NCBI GenBank assembly: GCA_028281265.1
Contig: JANQKE010000184.1
Location: forward strand, 1-63,369
DNA length: 63,369 nt
Direction: 5' to 3'
Source of the DNA: Alphaproteobacteria bacterium
GTDB lineage: Bacteria > Pseudomonadota > Alphaproteobacteria > DSM-16000 > Inquilinaceae
Shown: piece by piece, positions 45,477-54,582 of the stretch
Layout: each line of letters opens with the position of its first letter
Position numbering within the stretch: the first letter of the stretch is position 1
Made by a program: the position numbers and the translations under genes
Notes under the pieces: model-generated
Told to the model about the DNA's origin: nothing
Seen by the model: only the letters and a program-made list of their open reading frames with translations
Databases searched by the model: none

Positions 45477-47195
45477 CTACTCCGCCGCCGGCTGCCGTTC
45501 GGGCGTATGCCGGGCCGGCTCGAGGTCCTGCATCTGTTGGTCGCCCCCGCCGCATGCCTTGACGACAGCGGGGTCCGTCGGCGCGGCCTCGGCCTGCGGG
45601 TGGAGGAACGGATCGTTCTCCGCCATCTGCTGGGCCCGCAGGGCCTTGCCGGATTCCACCGCGGCGGCGTATTTGCGGGACTTCTCCGCGGCCGCCTCCC
45701 AGTCGTCCATCTGTGCCGTGGCCACCTTGCGGGTGGTATCGAACTTGAAATCGACTTTCTTCTTCGATTGCGGGCCCCAGTAGTTGACCCGACCGAGATC
45801 GTAGAAGGTGCGTTCGAACCCCGATTTCAGGAACGCCTTGAGGCAGCCGAGCAGATATTTGCGGCGCTGGCCCGTCCCCGCCCAAGGGTAGGAGAAGATC
45901 GCCTTGTGCGAATAGAAACAGCGATAGTTATGCATCACCCGGTCGAGCAGCGTCGCCCGGTCCATCGCCTCGGGTTTGATGATCGGGGTGACGAAATTGT
46001 ACTTCTCATAGTCGAATACTTCGACCTTGTCGCCGAGATCCTGGAACAGATTGGAGAACGGCCAGGGCGTGTACATCGACCAGTTGGCCAGGTCCGGATC
46101 CCAGTCCCGCGCCATCTGATAGGTCTCTTCCAGCGTCTCGACGGTTTCGTTCTCCAATCCCACGATGAACTGGGCTTCGACGACGATGCCGTTGTCGCGC
46201 AGCAGTTTGATCGCCTTTTTGTTCTGGGTGACGGTGGTCTCCTTGTTGAACAGGTCGAGCTTGAGCTGAGCCGCCGCCTCGGTGCCGAGGGAGACGTGGA
46301 TCAGCCCCGCCTTGCGGTACATCGGCAGCAAGGCCTCGTCCCGTAGGATGTCGGTCACCCGGGTGTTGATGCCCCACAGGATTCCCAGATCCCGGTCGAT
46401 CAGCTCCTGACAGAAAGCGACGAACTTCTTGCGATTGATGGTCGGCTCCTCATCGGCGAGAATGAAGAAGCCGACATCGTGATCGTTTACCAAGATCTCG
46501 ATCTCGTCGACGACTTTCTTGGGGTCGCGGATACGATAGTTCCGCCAGAATTTCCATTGGGAGCAGAAGGAGCAGGTAAACGGACATCCCCGCGCCATGT
46601 TCGGGATGGCGACGCGGGTATTCATCGGGATGTACGTGTACTTGTCCCATTCCAGGAGGGACCAGTCCGGCGTCAGGCCGTCGACATCGGCGATCGGCGG
46701 GGCGGCCGGCGTGGCCAGGATCTGGTCGCCGGCACGATAGGCGATCCCCTTGACCGTGTCCCGATCGGCCGGCCAGCGACCGTCGGCGATCGCGGTGACG
46801 AGATCGTTGAAGACGACCTCTCCTTCGCCGCGGACGACGGCGTCGATCCACGGGGCCTCGGTCAGCACCTGCTTGTACATGAAGGTGGCGTGCACGCCGC
46901 CGAGCACGGTGACGGCGCCCGGGTGGACCTCCTTGGCGATCTCCAGCACGCGTTCGGCCTTGTAGATCGACGGCGTGATCGCGGTGGTGCCGACGATGTC
47001 CGGGCTCTCTGCGGCGAGCATCTCGCGCAGTCGATCGTCGGAGAGGTCGTTGGTCATCGCATCGATGAACCGCACATCGTCGAACCCGATCGCCTTGAGC
47101 GCCCCGGCCAGATAGGCGATCCAGGCCGGCGGCCAGTTGCCGGCGATTTCCGCACCGCCGGAGTGATAGTTCGGGTGGATGAGTACGATGCGCAT
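45477..47195 (-). CDS. bchE: Magnesium-protoporphyrin IX monomethyl ester anaerobic cyclase
   Basis: 572-residue radical SAM enzyme that forms the isocyclic ring of bacteriochlorophyll without oxygen. The N-terminal cobalamin-binding region (1-135) is followed by the radical SAM core with CPFTCSFC (Cys204, Cys208, Cys211) and [19 protein letters not shown]. The C-terminal region is typical for BchE, with [19 protein letters not shown]. The last 60 residues are Ala/Gln/Glu-rich. The gene precedes bchJ. Upstream sites resembling FnrL and PpsR boxes are listed separately. Presence of BchE points to anoxic or microoxic pigment synthesis. Confidence 0.95.
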   Translation of the reverse strand: MRIVLIHPNYHSGGAEIAGNWPPAWIAYLAGALKAIGFDDVRFIDAMTNDLSDDRLREMLAAESPDIVGTTAITPSIYKAERVLEIAKEVHPGAVTVLGGVHATFMYKQVLTEAPWIDAVVRGEGEVVFNDLVTAIADGRWPADRDTVKGIAYRAGDQILATPAAPPIADVDGLTPDWSLLEWDKYTYIPMNTRVAIPNMARGCPFTCSFCSQWKFWRNYRIRDPKKVVDEIEILVNDHDVGFFILADEEPTINRKKFVAFCQELIDRDLGILWGINTRVTDILRDEALLPMYRKAGLIHVSLGTEAAAQLKLDLFNKETTVTQNKKAIKLLRDNGIVVEAQFIVGLENETVETLEETYQMARDWDPDLANWSMYTPWPFSNLFQDLGDKVEVFDYEKYNFVTPIIKPEAMDRATLLDRVMHNYRCFYSHKAIFSYPWAGTGQRRKYLLGCLKAFLKSGFERTFYDLGRVNYWGPQSKKKVDFKFDTTRKVATAQMDDWEAAAEKSRKYAAAVESGKALRAQQMAENDPFLHPQAEAAPTDPAVVKACGGGDQQMQDLEPARHTPERQPAAE

Positions 47196-47216
47196 AAGGG
47201 CCTCCCGTCACCTTGA

Positions 47217-47266
47217 CGTAAAGAGGGCTATACACTCATGCGCCGTGCGGAAATGATCGGCGTCAA
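47217..47266 (-). promoter_or_regulatory. Possible PpsR- and FnrL-like sites upstream of bchE
   Basis: On the minus strand, TGT-N12-ACG (47217-47234) is a near match to the PpsR/CrtJ box TGT-N12-ACA, and TTGAC-N4-ATCAT (47253-47266) is close to the FNR box TTGAT-N4-ATCAA. They lie 22-71 bases before the bchE start. Both are known regulators of bchE in other phototrophs; here it is a match by eye. Confidence 0.4.
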
Positions 47267-47436
47267 CAAGCACCGATACCGAACCGATGGGCGGCGGAGC
47301 TCAGACGAGGGTGCGATGAGCAGGCCTCATCGCGACGTGGCAAGTGCGCCCGCGCGCCCGAGGCAAGCCTTGCGGGGCGCTTGAACGGAGTGCCAGTTGA
47401 GATGAGGTCCCCTCAGCACAAGTCAGCCGGTCGGTA

Positions 47437-48873
47437 TCAGTCTTCGACCCAGGCGATCCGCAGGACATTGGTGTTGCCGGGGGTGCCGAAGGGGACGCCG
47501 GCGGTAACGACCAGGCGCTGACCTTCGACCGCCAGCCCGTCGCGATGCGCCATGCGACACGCCTTCTTCACCATCTCCGGGAAATCGGCCACATCCTCGG
47601 TATGGATCGCATGCACGCCCCAGCAGAGGGAGAGGTGCCGGGCGGTCTCCAGCCGCGAGGTCAGGCACAGGATCTTGACGTCCGGGCGTTCCCGCGCCGC
47701 CCGCAGGGTGGTCGAGCCGGAGGTCGTGTAGGTGACGATGCAGGACGCCCCGATCGTATGCGCCACCTGGCGGGCGGCGGCGGTGATGGCGTCGGCGGCG
47801 GTGCGGTCCGGGTCGGTGTGTTCGGCGTCGACGATCGTGCGGTAGAGCGGATCCCGTTCCACCCGCTGGGCGATCCGATCCATGATCCGCACCGCTTCGC
47901 CGGGAAACTCGCCGGCGGCGGTTTCGGCCGACAGCATCACCGCATCGGCGCCGTCATAGACGGCCGTGGCCACGTCCGAGGCCTCCGCCCGGGTGGGCGT
48001 CGGCGCGCTGATCATACTTTCCAGCATCTGGGTGGCGACGATGACCGGCTTGCCGGCACGGCGGCAGTGCCGCACCAGGCGCTTTTGCAGGCTCGGCACC
48101 TCTTCGGGCGGCATCTCCACACCCAGGTCGCCGCGCGCGACCATGATCGCGTCGGACAGTTCGATCAGCTCATCCATGTGATGGATCGCCGAAGGCTTCT
48201 CCATCTTCGAGATGATCTTGGCCCGGCCGGCGACCAGGCGGCGCGCTTCCGCCACGTCCTCCGGCCGCTGGACGAAGGACAGGGCGACGTAGTCGACGCC
48301 CAGATCAAGGGCGAACCTCAGATCGTCCCGGTCCTTGGCGGTCAATGGCGAGACCTTGAGCAGCGTGTCCGGCAGGTTCACGCCCTTGCGATCGGACAGC
48401 TTCGTACCTGCAACCACCTCGGCATCGATGTGGTCGGGATCGGCCCCGACCACCTTCAATCGGACCTTGCCGTCGTCGAGCAGCAGGAACTGGCCGGTCT
48501 GCACGGCCTCGATGATCTCGGGATGCGGCAGATGCACCCGCGTCCGGTCTCCCGGAGTCGGATCGGAATCGAGCCGAATCAGGTGTCCCGGTTCCAGCTT
48601 GACCGGACCATCGGCGAAGGTTCCCAGACGCAGCTTCGGGCCCTGCAGATCGGCCATCACGCAGGTCGGCCGGCCGAACTCCCCCTCCAGCGAGCGGATG
48701 TACCGGTAGCGCTCGGCATGGTCGGACTGGCTGCCATGGCTGAAGTTGAGCCGGAAGACGTCGACGCCGGCGACGAACAACTCGCGGATCATGTGCCGGA
48801 AGCCGCTGGCCGGACCGATCGTGGCGACGATCTTGGTTTGCCGGTCGCGGCGGATCACCGGGGTCGACGTCAT
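47437..48873 (-). CDS. pyk: Pyruvate kinase
   Basis: 478-residue glycolytic enzyme. It shows IVATIGPAS, RLNFSHGS, VMADLQGPKLRLG, IISKMEKPSAIHHMDEL, IMVARGDLGVEMPPEEVPSLQK and VATQMLESMI; the C-terminal domain ends near DLRNVLRIAWVED-like NTNVLRIAWVED. ATG 48873 is the family start; a CTCCC-rich leader gives no clear ribosome-binding site. The gene is divergent from the IclR regulator. Confidence 0.97.
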   Translation of the reverse strand: MTSTPVIRRDRQTKIVATIGPASGFRHMIRELFVAGVDVFRLNFSHGSQSDHAERYRYIRSLEGEFGRPTCVMADLQGPKLRLGTFADGPVKLEPGHLIRLDSDPTPGDRTRVHLPHPEIIEAVQTGQFLLLDDGKVRLKVVGADPDHIDAEVVAGTKLSDRKGVNLPDTLLKVSPLTAKDRDDLRFALDLGVDYVALSFVQRPEDVAEARRLVAGRAKIISKMEKPSAIHHMDELIELSDAIMVARGDLGVEMPPEEVPSLQKRLVRHCRRAGKPVIVATQMLESMISAPTPTRAEASDVATAVYDGADAVMLSAETAAGEFPGEAVRIMDRIAQRVERDPLYRTIVDAEHTDPDRTAADAITAAARQVAHTIGASCIVTYTTSGSTTLRAARERPDVKILCLTSRLETARHLSLCWGVHAIHTEDVADFPEMVKKACRMAHRDGLAVEGQRLVVTAGVPFGTPGNTNVLRIAWVED

Positions 48874-49173
48874 GGGAGGGAGCCCCGTGGGCTGTGGGCG
48901 GAGACGCGCCATGCCGGAGCGGGCACCCTCGGGGCCTTCGCGCAACGCGGTCCCGCAGCAGCCTTCCCCGGACCGCGCCGTTGGTTGTCTCGAACAAAGC
49001 ATAGCCGGCGGCACGGGCCAAGCAGGCTGTGCCCGGCACCGTTGCGCCAGACCGCTGCCCTGGGTTTCTGCCCGGGCAAGGCATTCGGCACCATCTTAGC
49101 TGGAGCGACATCTCCCGGTCCGACCGCAAGACCGATGATTGTCACGCTCCCGCTATTCTTCTATTTGGTGGCA
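48874..49173. other. Divergent region between pyk and the IclR gene
   Basis: 300 bases with no gene. A 13-base imperfect palindrome TTGT-CTCGA-ACAA lies at 48985-48997 and is a fair candidate for a regulator site. No convincing promoter pair is visible. Confidence 0.4.
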
Positions 49174-49998
49174 ATGGCTTCCACGATACGGAAACCGCAG
49201 CGCCCTGCCGAGGCGCACCGCCCGCCCAAGGAGGGGATCGGACAGGTCCAGTCCCTCGCCCGGGGCCTGGTGCTCCTCGACCTGTTGGCCACGTCCGAGG
49301 ACGGGTTGAGCCTGTCGGCGATTGCCCACGCCGCCGATCTGGCGCCGTCGACGGCCCACCGGCTGTTGCGCACGCTCGAACAGCACCGCTTCGCCTTCAA
49401 CGACCCGGTCGGCGGCCTGTGGTCGGTCGGCGTCGCCTCCTTTGCGGTCGGTTCCGCCTTCGTGCGCAGCCGCAACTATGTGACCATCGCGCGCGGCTAC
49501 ATGCGGGACCTGGTCGACCGGGCCGACGAGACCGCCAACCTCGCCATCGAAGATGCCGGCGAGGCCGTCTACCTGGCGCAGGTGGAATCGCGGCAGATCA
49601 TGCGGACCTTCACCAGGCCCGGCGCCCGTGTCCCTTTGCATGCCTCGGGGGTCGGCAAAGCGCTGCTGGCCGCCTTGCCGGAGGCCGAAGCCCGGACCCT
49701 GGTCGGTCGCACCGGGCTCAGCCGCCTGACGGCCCGCACTGCGAAATCGGTCGACGATCTGATCGCGGATCTGAGGTCCAGCCGCGTGCGGGGCTTTGCG
49801 ATCGACGATGAAGAGCATGCCGTCGGTTTGCGCTGTGTGGCGTCGGTGATCTTCGACGACCAGGGCCGGCCGATTGCCGCCATCTCGATCTCGGGCCCGG
49901 CGGCCAGGATCGACGACGCACGGCTGCAGGATCTCGGTGCCATGGTGCGGGATGGTTGCCGGTCGATCACGGCCGAAGTCGGGGGCCGTGCACCGTGA
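49174..49998 (+). CDS. IclR-family transcriptional regulator
   Basis: 274-residue regulator. The winged helix region (about 25-90) is VQSLARGLVLLDLLATSEDG, SLSAIAHAADLAPSTAHRLLRTLEQH. The IclR effector domain (about 105-265) includes GARVPLHASGVGKALLAAL, DDEEHAVGLRCVASVIFDDQG and AAISISGP. ATG 49174 follows GGTGG; an earlier ATG at 49135 in the same frame is possible. The effector and targets are unknown; the neighbouring genes (pyk, xerD block) give no clear hint. Confidence 0.9.
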   Translation: MASTIRKPQRPAEAHRPPKEGIGQVQSLARGLVLLDLLATSEDGLSLSAIAHAADLAPSTAHRLLRTLEQHRFAFNDPVGGLWSVGVASFAVGSAFVRSRNYVTIARGYMRDLVDRADETANLAIEDAGEAVYLAQVESRQIMRTFTRPGARVPLHASGVGKALLAALPEAEARTLVGRTGLSRLTARTAKSVDDLIADLRSSRVRGFAIDDEEHAVGLRCVASVIFDDQGRPIAAISISGPAARIDDARLQDLGAMVRDGCRSITAEVGGRAP

Positions 49999-50178
49999 GA
50001 CTCGAGCCCTGTTCCGGATAGAGCGCTTGCACACTCGGTAATTGAATCGGCCGGATTGGATGGTCCGACGACGCGATCGACGGCAAAACTCACCGTAAAG
50101 TTTTGTATTGAACGTATCGGGCTATGCGTGGCATCGTCCAGCACATCCATGGATTGGCAGTAACGGGGTTTGTTCGTC

Positions 50179-50709
50179 ATGAGGGCGCATCGTTTCCTGT
50201 CTCTTTTCGCAATGGTGCTGTTGGTGCTCGCCCTGGTGCCGTCCGCTGCCTCGGCGCAAGATTCGATTGTCTCCATCAATGGCGGATCCTATCAGGGCCT
50301 TGCCCCGGTCCGTGTCGTCGATCGCGACAGCACCCATATCGAGCGGGAGGTGGCCGTGTTCCGGTCGGCCCGCGGTATCGCCATCATCAATGCCGCGCGG
50401 CAACGCATCCGGGAGCGGACGCGGTGGATCAGCGGCAGCGCGCGCGAGGTGATCGGGTCCTTCTTCGGGGATGCGATGACGGAGATCGAGCGGCTCGATT
50501 CCGGGCGCGATACGATCGACGGTGTCGACTACCGCCACTTCACGTTCGAGGCGTCGTTGGAGGGCGAGAGGCTAAGCTGCGTGTCCTTCACCGGCGGGCG
50601 ATCGGCCTATGGTTTGACCGGTGTCATCTGCGAAGCGCCGGGGACGTTTGCGACCTCGGCCGACGCCGTTGCCGCCATCCGCTGGGTCGATGTCGAGGGG
50701 TTCTTCTGA
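50179..50709 (+). CDS. Secreted protein of unknown function
   Basis: 176-residue protein with signal peptide MRAHRFLSLFAMVLLVLALVPSAASAQ. The mature part has two cysteines (RLSCVSFTGG, GVICEAPG) that may form a disulphide. Several blocks (IAIINAARQRIRERTRW, YRHFTFEASLEG) suggest a small beta-rich lipid- or ligand-binding fold, but I do not recognise a family. It converges on xerD. ATG 50179 is preferred to the TTG at 50170. Confidence 0.65.
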   Translation: MRAHRFLSLFAMVLLVLALVPSAASAQDSIVSINGGSYQGLAPVRVVDRDSTHIEREVAVFRSARGIAIINAARQRIRERTRWISGSAREVIGSFFGDAMTEIERLDSGRDTIDGVDYRHFTFEASLEGERLSCVSFTGGRSAYGLTGVICEAPGTFATSADAVAAIRWVDVEGFF

Positions 50710-50723
50710 TCCGCCGGGCGCCG

Positions 50724-51719
50724 TCAGTCGCCTGGCTCGCGGCGGCGGGCCAGCGGGTGGTGCTCGGTCACCACCTGGGCCAGCCGATCATCCAGAACAT
50801 GGGTGTAGATCTGGGTCGTGGCGATGTCGGCATGGCCCAGCATCTTCTGGACCGACCGCAGATCCGCCCCATGGGTCAGCAGATGGGTGGCGAATGCGTG
50901 GCGGAGTACATGAGGGCTGACCGTGCTCGGCTCGATCCCGGCCTCGACAGCCAACTCCTTGAGGAGTTGGGCGAACCGCTGCCGGGTCAGGTGACCGGCC
51001 TGGGCCGTCCGGCTCGGGAACAGATAGCGTTCCCCCAGCGGCTCCCGTCCCGGCGGCAGGAACACGCCGCGGTGGGGCAGGTAGGCCGCTAGCGCATCGC
51101 GGGCCGGTTCGGACAGCGGTACGAGCCGCTCCTTGCTGCCCTTGCCCCGGACGGTCAGGCTCCGGCCGTCGCGGGCGATGGCCGACCGGGGCAGGCCGAC
51201 AAGCTCCGTCACCCGCAGACCGGTCGCATAGAGCGTCTCCAGAAGGGCCAGCAGGCGCAGCCCTTCCGCACGCCGCTCCGGGTCGGCACACCGCCGGTCG
51301 GCTGCGTCGAGGAGGGCGGCGACATCCTGTTCGGACAGCAGTTTCGGCAGAGGGCGACCAAGGGTCGGGCTGTCCAACGTGCTGACGGGATCGTCCAGCC
51401 GATGCCCCTCGGCGACCAGGAACCGGTAGTATTGGCGCAAAGCGGAAAGCCGGCGGGCGACGGTCCGCGCGCTGGCGTTTGCCGCGGCAGCGTCGGCCAG
51501 GCAGTCCCGCAGATCGTCTTCGGAGGCGTGCGGCAGGCCCTTGCCTCGGGTGCGGAGGCGGTCGGCGACACGCATCAGATCGCGGGCGTAGGCTTCCTGG
51601 GTGTTGCGGCTGGCGCCGCGCTCGGCGACCAGCATGTCGAGGAACAGCTCCACCGTGAGCTCGGCGGCAGGCGGTCGCTTGAGCGGCCCGGGTCGGATCG
51701 GTGGCCGGACGCCGGTCAC
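50724..51719 (-). CDS. xerD: Site-specific tyrosine recombinase XerD
   Basis: 331-residue recombinase. The core-binding domain is about 20-110. The catalytic set is visible: Arg in ATGLRVTELVGL, Lys in GKGSKERLVPL, His-x-x-Arg in HVLRHAFATHLL, His in MLGHADIATTQIYTHV and Tyr in the same string. It is the housekeeping recombinase for dimer resolution rather than a phage integrase: no attachment sites or other phage genes are near. GTG 51719 overlaps the previous stop (GTGA). Confidence 0.94.
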   Translation of the reverse strand: MTGVRPPIRPGPLKRPPAAELTVELFLDMLVAERGASRNTQEAYARDLMRVADRLRTRGKGLPHASEDDLRDCLADAAAANASARTVARRLSALRQYYRFLVAEGHRLDDPVSTLDSPTLGRPLPKLLSEQDVAALLDAADRRCADPERRAEGLRLLALLETLYATGLRVTELVGLPRSAIARDGRSLTVRGKGSKERLVPLSEPARDALAAYLPHRGVFLPPGREPLGERYLFPSRTAQAGHLTRQRFAQLLKELAVEAGIEPSTVSPHVLRHAFATHLLTHGADLRSVQKMLGHADIATTQIYTHVLDDRLAQVVTEHHPLARRREPGD

Positions 51720-53443
51720 GGCAGGCGCGTCCAGGCGGCCTCGCCCGCGATCGCGCGCGCCGACGCGTCGAGACCGATCCGGTCAAGGGCTGCCACCGCC
51801 GCTGCCACCAGTTCCGGCGCCGAAGCCTGAGGACCGGCATCACCGAGCAGAGCCAGAACGAGGCCGACGGTGTGGCCGATCTCCCCGTTCCGGGCCGCTA
51901 CGTCCAGGCGTCGGACGAGCCCGAGCGGTACGGTCGGGGACGGGTCCCCGCCAGCGAAATCCAAGGGGACCGAGCGCCAGATGCGGTCGTCGACGGTTCC
52001 TCCGATCGCCTCCCACAGGGGCCAGAACACACCGAGCGCGGCGGCCCGGTCCGGCGGTGTCCGGGCGGCCCCCAGGTCGGTCTGCCAGGTGTCGAGACGC
52101 GGTGGCCGCGGCCCGTCGACGGCCGCCGGTCCCTCCGCGAGGGCTTGAAAGGGAGCGAGTGACGACAGCGTCGCTCGGTCGCCGGCTACCCCGGCATGGA
52201 CCCGGGCTGCGGCGTGCCAGGCTTGGGCTTGCGTTCCCTGACCGTGTACGTAGGCGGCCCGGGCCGCCGGTGCTGCGATCGGACCCAGACGCCGGTCGGC
52301 CGATAGGCCGTATGTCAGCGCGACCAGCACCGCCGGTGATCCGGCGTCCTCCACCGTCGCCGTCAGCACGGTGATCAGCGCGTGCAGCGCCTGCGGGTCG
52401 TCGGGGGCGGCCCGGTAGGTCGCCGCGACGCGCGCTCTGGTCACGGGGTCGGAGGCGCCGTCGCCCGTCGCGGACGTCACCGCCGCGGCCGAGGACGGCC
52501 ATTCGGCATAGAGCCGGGCCAGCCGGCCGGGTGACAGGGCGCCGGATGCCGCCGCCCGTTCGGCGGCTTCCAGCCGGATGCCGATCTCGTTGGCCGGGTT
52601 GTAGGCCAGCGCCAGCAGCCGCCCGGGATCCTGGACCGCCAACGAGGACGGGCTGGCGGCCAGCCCGCCGGCCATCATCAGTGCGAGGATCAGCGGCGAA
52701 GGATCGCCCAGTGCCCGCCACGCGTCGTCGGGCAGGCGGGGCCGTCCGGCTGCCACCGATCGGGCGATGGCCGCGGTCACCGGGTCGACCCCGTCCAGAA
52801 CGGAATTCAGACGATCGGTGTCGGCATTCCGGGCGGCGCAGTAGATCGGCAGACCGGACCGGGTGGCGGCGTCGGCGCCGATCCGGTCACCGAGTTCGCA
52901 CGCGTCGAGCCCCCGGCCCGACAGCAGCATCGCCTCGATCAGCGATGCGGCCGCCGAGCTGTCACGCAAGAAGGCGTCCCCTCGATTGGCAAGCGACATC
53001 AAGGCCGGGGCCAGCCCGAGATCGGCCAGCACTTCGGCGCGGGCCGCAAGCAGCGAGCCTTCGCCGGGCAGCCGTGTCGGCGGTGGGAGATCGGCGTCGG
53101 TGAGCAGCAACCGCTCGGTCAGGCGTCGCATCGTCGGTGAGGCGGCGCGGGTCGGGATCCGATCGATCAGCGCCAGGATCTCAGGCCGGTTCAGCCCGCG
53201 CCAGAGGTCGCGGTCGAAACCGCCCGCTTGTGGGGTCAGCGTGCCTTGGCCGGCGATGTCCAGCGCCCCGAGCGGGGCGGTCCGGACCGTCGATCCGGAT
53301 ACCGGTTCGTCCCCCGGATCCGGTGTGTCGGCGGGTGCGGGCGATGGCGATGGACCGGGGACGAGCGGCAGCGGCCGGCCCGGCCCGGCCTGCGCGGACA
53401 CGACCGCCGGCAGGGCGATGCCGGCGGTCGTGATCAGGACCAT
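51716..53443 (-). CDS. Large secreted alpha-helical protein of unknown function
   Basis: 575-residue protein, with a signal peptide (MVLITTAGIALPAVVSAQA). A longer start with CTG at 53491 would give the fuller signal MTGRLRRPGFGRLVGLMVLITTAGIALP... and would overlap the stop of the preceding 59-residue gene (CTGA). After a Pro-rich linker (near 30-60) the protein is alpha-helical and Ala-rich, resembling TPR-like periplasmic proteins, with no motif I recognise. It is joined to xerD by GTGA overlap and is the second gene of this leftward operon. The true start needs confirmation. Confidence 0.65.
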   Translation of the reverse strand: MVLITTAGIALPAVVSAQAGPGRPLPLVPGPSPSPAPADTPDPGDEPVSGSTVRTAPLGALDIAGQGTLTPQAGGFDRDLWRGLNRPEILALIDRIPTRAASPTMRRLTERLLLTDADLPPPTRLPGEGSLLAARAEVLADLGLAPALMSLANRGDAFLRDSSAAASLIEAMLLSGRGLDACELGDRIGADAATRSGLPIYCAARNADTDRLNSVLDGVDPVTAAIARSVAAGRPRLPDDAWRALGDPSPLILALMMAGGLAASPSSLAVQDPGRLLALAYNPANEIGIRLEAAERAAASGALSPGRLARLYAEWPSSAAAVTSATGDGASDPVTRARVAATYRAAPDDPQALHALITVLTATVEDAGSPAVLVALTYGLSADRRLGPIAAPAARAAYVHGQGTQAQAWHAAARVHAGVAGDRATLSSLAPFQALAEGPAAVDGPRPPRLDTWQTDLGAARTPPDRAAALGVFWPLWEAIGGTVDDRIWRSVPLDFAGGDPSPTVPLGLVRRLDVAARNGEIGHTVGLVLALLGDAGPQASAPELVAAAVAALDRIGLDASARAIAGEAAWTRLP

Positions 53444-53487
53444 CAGGCCGACCAGCCTGCCGAAACCCGGCCGCCGGAGACGCCCGG

Positions 53488-53667
53488 TCAGCCGTTGAGC
53501 GGCCGTTCGACTGTCGCCGTGGGCGGGTCGATCTCGAACACGCCGAGATAGATCGATCCCCCGATCAGCGTCAGCAGGACAAGGGCCAGCAGGATCTGCA
53601 GAAGCCGCGTGCCGAAGCCGGTGGCCGGGCCTTGCGAGAATCGGGATCGGTTGCGGTGTCGTGGCAA
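53488..53667 (-). CDS. Small membrane protein (59 aa)
   Basis: 59-residue protein beginning at TTG 53667 and ending at TGA 53488-53490. It has a basic head (PRHRNRSRFSQ), one transmembrane segment, LLQILLALVLLTLIGGSIYL (about 21-42), and a periplasmic tail FEIDPPTATVERPLNG. The stops in frame upstream (two TGA) limit the start choice. It precedes the large secreted protein and xerD genes and overlaps a non-coding frame that otherwise looks like a long N-terminal extension of the next gene. Proteins of this type (short tail after a single helix ending with PPT) are, as I recall, common near xerD in alphaproteobacteria. Confidence 0.7.
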   Translation of the reverse strand: MPRHRNRSRFSQGPATGFGTRLLQILLALVLLTLIGGSIYLGVFEIDPPTATVERPLNG

Positions 53668-53853
53668 CGGACTTGTCCCGGTAACGGTCTGTCATCAGGT
53701 TGTCGCTTCGACCGGTTGGCGCTTAGGCTGGTCCAGCCGGTCTTCAGAGGCGGACAGGTAGTCGGGTTGGTTGGCAAGATTAGGGCGTTGCCGCTACCTC
53801 GACAATGACCGGGCCATGACCGCACGCATACGGGATCACCATAGCGGACACAC

Positions 53854-54468
53854 ATGAACGAAGACGCGTCACGACAGGATCCGGCCGCTCAGCGGTCACC
53901 GGCCGGCGGCACCCTGGAAATCGTCCGCCAGTCCAGTCGTCCGATCGTGCTGCTCGGCCTCATGGGGGCCGGCAAGAGCGCCATCGGCCGTCGTCTGGCG
54001 CAGCGCCTGGGGTGGCCTTTCAACGATTCCGACGCTCATGTGGAGGATGCCGCCGGCATGCCGATCGTCGACATCTTCGATGCATACGGCGAGCCGGCTT
54101 TCCGCGATGCCGAACGGCGGGTGATCCGGCGGCTCCTGGGGGAAGGGCGGCAGGTGCTGGCGCTGGGCGGCGGCGCGTTCATCGACCCCAAGACCCGCGA
54201 AGCGATTGCCGCCACCGCCGTGTCGGTCTGGCTGCGAGCGAGCCTGGACGTGCTGTATGCCCGGACGGCCCGCCGCAACAACCGCCCGTTGCTGCATGGC
54301 GGTGACCCTCGTCAGATCCTCGCCGACCTGATGGACAAGCGCTATCCGATCTATGCCACCGCCGACCTCGCCGTCGACAGCGGTGACGTGCCGTTGGACA
54401 CGACCGTCGACGCCGTGCTCGATGCTTTGGCTTCGACCTTGCGCGGCGGGCGCACGCAACGCGGGTGA
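53854..54468 (+). CDS. aroK: Shikimate kinase
   Basis: 204-residue enzyme phosphorylating shikimate in aromatic amino acid synthesis. Walker A is GLMGAGKSAIG (about 36-46), followed by FNDSDAHVEDAAGM and the LALGGGAFIDPKTRE region with the shikimate-binding Arg/Gly pattern. ATG 53854 gives a 28-residue leader before the P-loop, longer than usual. It is followed by aroB after 114 bases. Confidence 0.95.
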   Translation: MNEDASRQDPAAQRSPAGGTLEIVRQSSRPIVLLGLMGAGKSAIGRRLAQRLGWPFNDSDAHVEDAAGMPIVDIFDAYGEPAFRDAERRVIRRLLGEGRQVLALGGGAFIDPKTREAIAATAVSVWLRASLDVLYARTARRNNRPLLHGGDPRQILADLMDKRYPIYATADLAVDSGDVPLDTTVDAVLDALASTLRGGRTQRG

Positions 54469-54582
54469 CGGGACGGGACGGGGGATGCTAGGAAAGCGGA
54501 CAGTCAACGGCCGTCTCGAACGGCTCCGTTCGGCTCGCGGGCGCCGGCCGGCGGGCCGGAACCGATTGCACGGTGTCCATCC

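Noticed and set aside
50724..51719. XerD as a phage integrase
   Set aside because: It is housekeeping by length, motifs and neighbours; no phage genes are present.
53443..53695. N-terminal extension of the large secreted protein back to 53695
   Set aside because: The 84-residue extension is Arg/Pro-rich, lacks a ribosome-binding site and overlaps the 59-residue membrane protein in another frame.
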